From assembly GCA_032173965.1 (NCBI GenBank), contig CM063283.1:16782501-16846500 (forward strand): a stretch of DNA of 64,000 nucleotides. The letters are read 5' to 3'. Below the pieces are notes generated by a model that had not been told where the DNA came from, made no database searches, and was given only the letters and a program-made list of their open reading frames with translations. Below are positions 62,601 through 64,000 of the stretch, piece by piece. Position 1 is the stretch's first letter; every line of letters starts with the position of its first letter. This stretch comes from Sitta carolinensis. Taxonomy: Eukaryota > Chordata > Aves > Passeriformes > Sittidae. The position numbers and the translations under genes were made by a program.

Positions 62601-64000
62601 TACTCTGGTAACTTCAGCAATCTCACCAAGAGCACAGTACCTCAGACAGTTGCACTGGTACAGTGAAGAAATGCTAAAGCGAAAGCTGGGACAAACAGCA
62701 GAGAAACTTCTTAATCCAGCTTTGCTGCCAGAAAAGTGTTTGTGTAACAAACCTTTAACATGGTGTTTAACCCCATGTTGCACAAGGCTAATTTGATAAC
62801 TGACAGGTATAAAGCGAGTGCTTAAAGGATTGGGGACTGGGCGTATTTCCCAAATTCAGAGATAGGACTATTCTGGGAACTTGCTAGAATCTCCCTCTGA
62901 TGGGTATATCCACCTATTAAAAAGCAATTGTGTACATTTACATGGTTTTGGTTTGTTCTTGTAGCTCAGGTGGAGGATTCCTAGGTACAGCTTGTGATAT
63001 CCAAGATTGATGGATTGGGTGTGACTGTAACTCCATTAATTTTCACTGGCACTAACAGCCCTCTGAGAATGACCTGGGAGCAGGAGGCTGCTGGCAGGAA
63101 AGGCGTCTGTCCCATTCCTGGTGTTCGTCATATGTTGGTGACAGGCTGGAGAGAATCACTCAGTTTTGGCTCTGAAAATTAGGGAGAGCCTTTGAACATG
63201 TTCACACTTGATGTTATTGGAAGATCACAGTGGAAGACAGACCCGAGTCTGGTTTAAAATTACTTTCTCCACTGATGAAGTTGCAACTAATCACATTTGT
63301 TTTCACAACTGTTCAGCTATGATTAGGCAGCACTTTTTGGCTGTTAGATTCAGCAGGCCTTGGGCACAGTGTGTGTAGAGGTTTTCTTTTGTAGTAGAGC
63401 TCTGTGAATGGTGGTTTCATGGCAGTCCACAATGACACCTCTTAATGCTGGGGTGGCTCTGCCCTGGGAGGGTGTACACCACTCCTTAACAGGCAGAGCA
63501 TAATTCTGCCTTTGGTGGCCAGGATGGCCATATGGTCTTCTCATACATTTCCAGTTCTTTCCTCTTCAGCTAGACAAACTAGGTAAAGAAGTAAGGACAG
63601 TTTCTAGGAATGTGCTTAGATTATAAAGGAAGGACTGTGTGGGACTTGGAAGCCCTGTTGCTACACTTGGAGGCAGGTGGACCTTGGACACCCAATGAGA
63701 TGTCACAAGCCCATGCTGCTGCATGCGAAAAGAGAAGGACTTACACTGATATTCACCCATGTCCCACTTTGGCACAAGAGGAGAGATTTCCTTAAATGAA
63801 AGTATCTGGATAGTCCCCAATAAGAACAGTGTACATAACACCATAAAGAAAGGTAAAGAGAGACAGCTAAAATGGTCTCCTCCAGTCTTGCCAGGGGAGC
63901 AGAAAATGTCCTTCCTATTTTCAATGAAGGAAATATTACATAAAAAATAATTGAAAGGTTTTGAAAAACACAATTATGTGAGAAGTTATTAGTAAACAAA
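59640..64000. other. Non-coding stretch
   Basis: I recognise no gene. A G10 tract lies at 61833-61842. A pyrimidine tract and AG at 61522 precede a short exon-like segment with no supported frame. Frames up to 135 codons (63566-63973, minus) have no domain I know. Confidence 0.55.

Noticed and set aside
1..64000. tRNA, rRNA, CRISPR array or bacterial-type operon
   Set aside because: No tRNA T-loop/B-box pattern, no repeat-spacer array and no run of long co-directional frames; the composition and CR1 copies indicate vertebrate nuclear DNA.

Overview
The window reads as nuclear DNA of a bird. It is AT-rich by eye, has long stretches with no gene, and carries several 3'-end copies of CR1 LINEs with the ATTCTATGA-type terminal unit that is typical of birds and other sauropsids. 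It also has two LTR-retroelement insertions. A passerine is possible, but the sequence alone does not settle the species. I recognise no intact protein-coding gene, host coding exon, tRNA, rRNA or CRISPR array. Nearly all open frames are short and look like chance.

Layout: 1-2672 is unannotated single-copy sequence. 2725-5410 holds a broken class II (betaretrovirus-like) endogenous retrovirus on the minus strand: a Gag capsid fragment, a nucleocapsid zinc-knuckle remnant, a decayed copy of a host Y-box (cold-shock-domain) mRNA, an Env TM-like remnant, a polypurine tract and a 3' LTR. Pol and the 5' LTR are not seen. 5462-24495 is non-coding. 24.5-31.7 kb holds four CR1 fragments. 31.7-58.3 kb is non-coding, with homopolymers, microsatellites and several stretches that look like possible conserved non-coding elements. 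58331-59634 is a solo LTR of about 1.3 kb on the minus strand with a perfect 5-bp target duplication. 59640-64000 is non-coding.

The most interesting object is the chimera at about 4.04-4.63 kb. A Y-box cold-shock domain sits between gag and env, where pol should be, and lies in the same reading phase as the nucleocapsid knuckle. This is the layout of a transducing retrovirus (gag, host insert, env remnant), or of a host mRNA copied into an LTR element by template switching. It now carries in-frame stops and a frameshift, so it is a fossil. The rest looks like an ordinary avian intergenic or intronic region.
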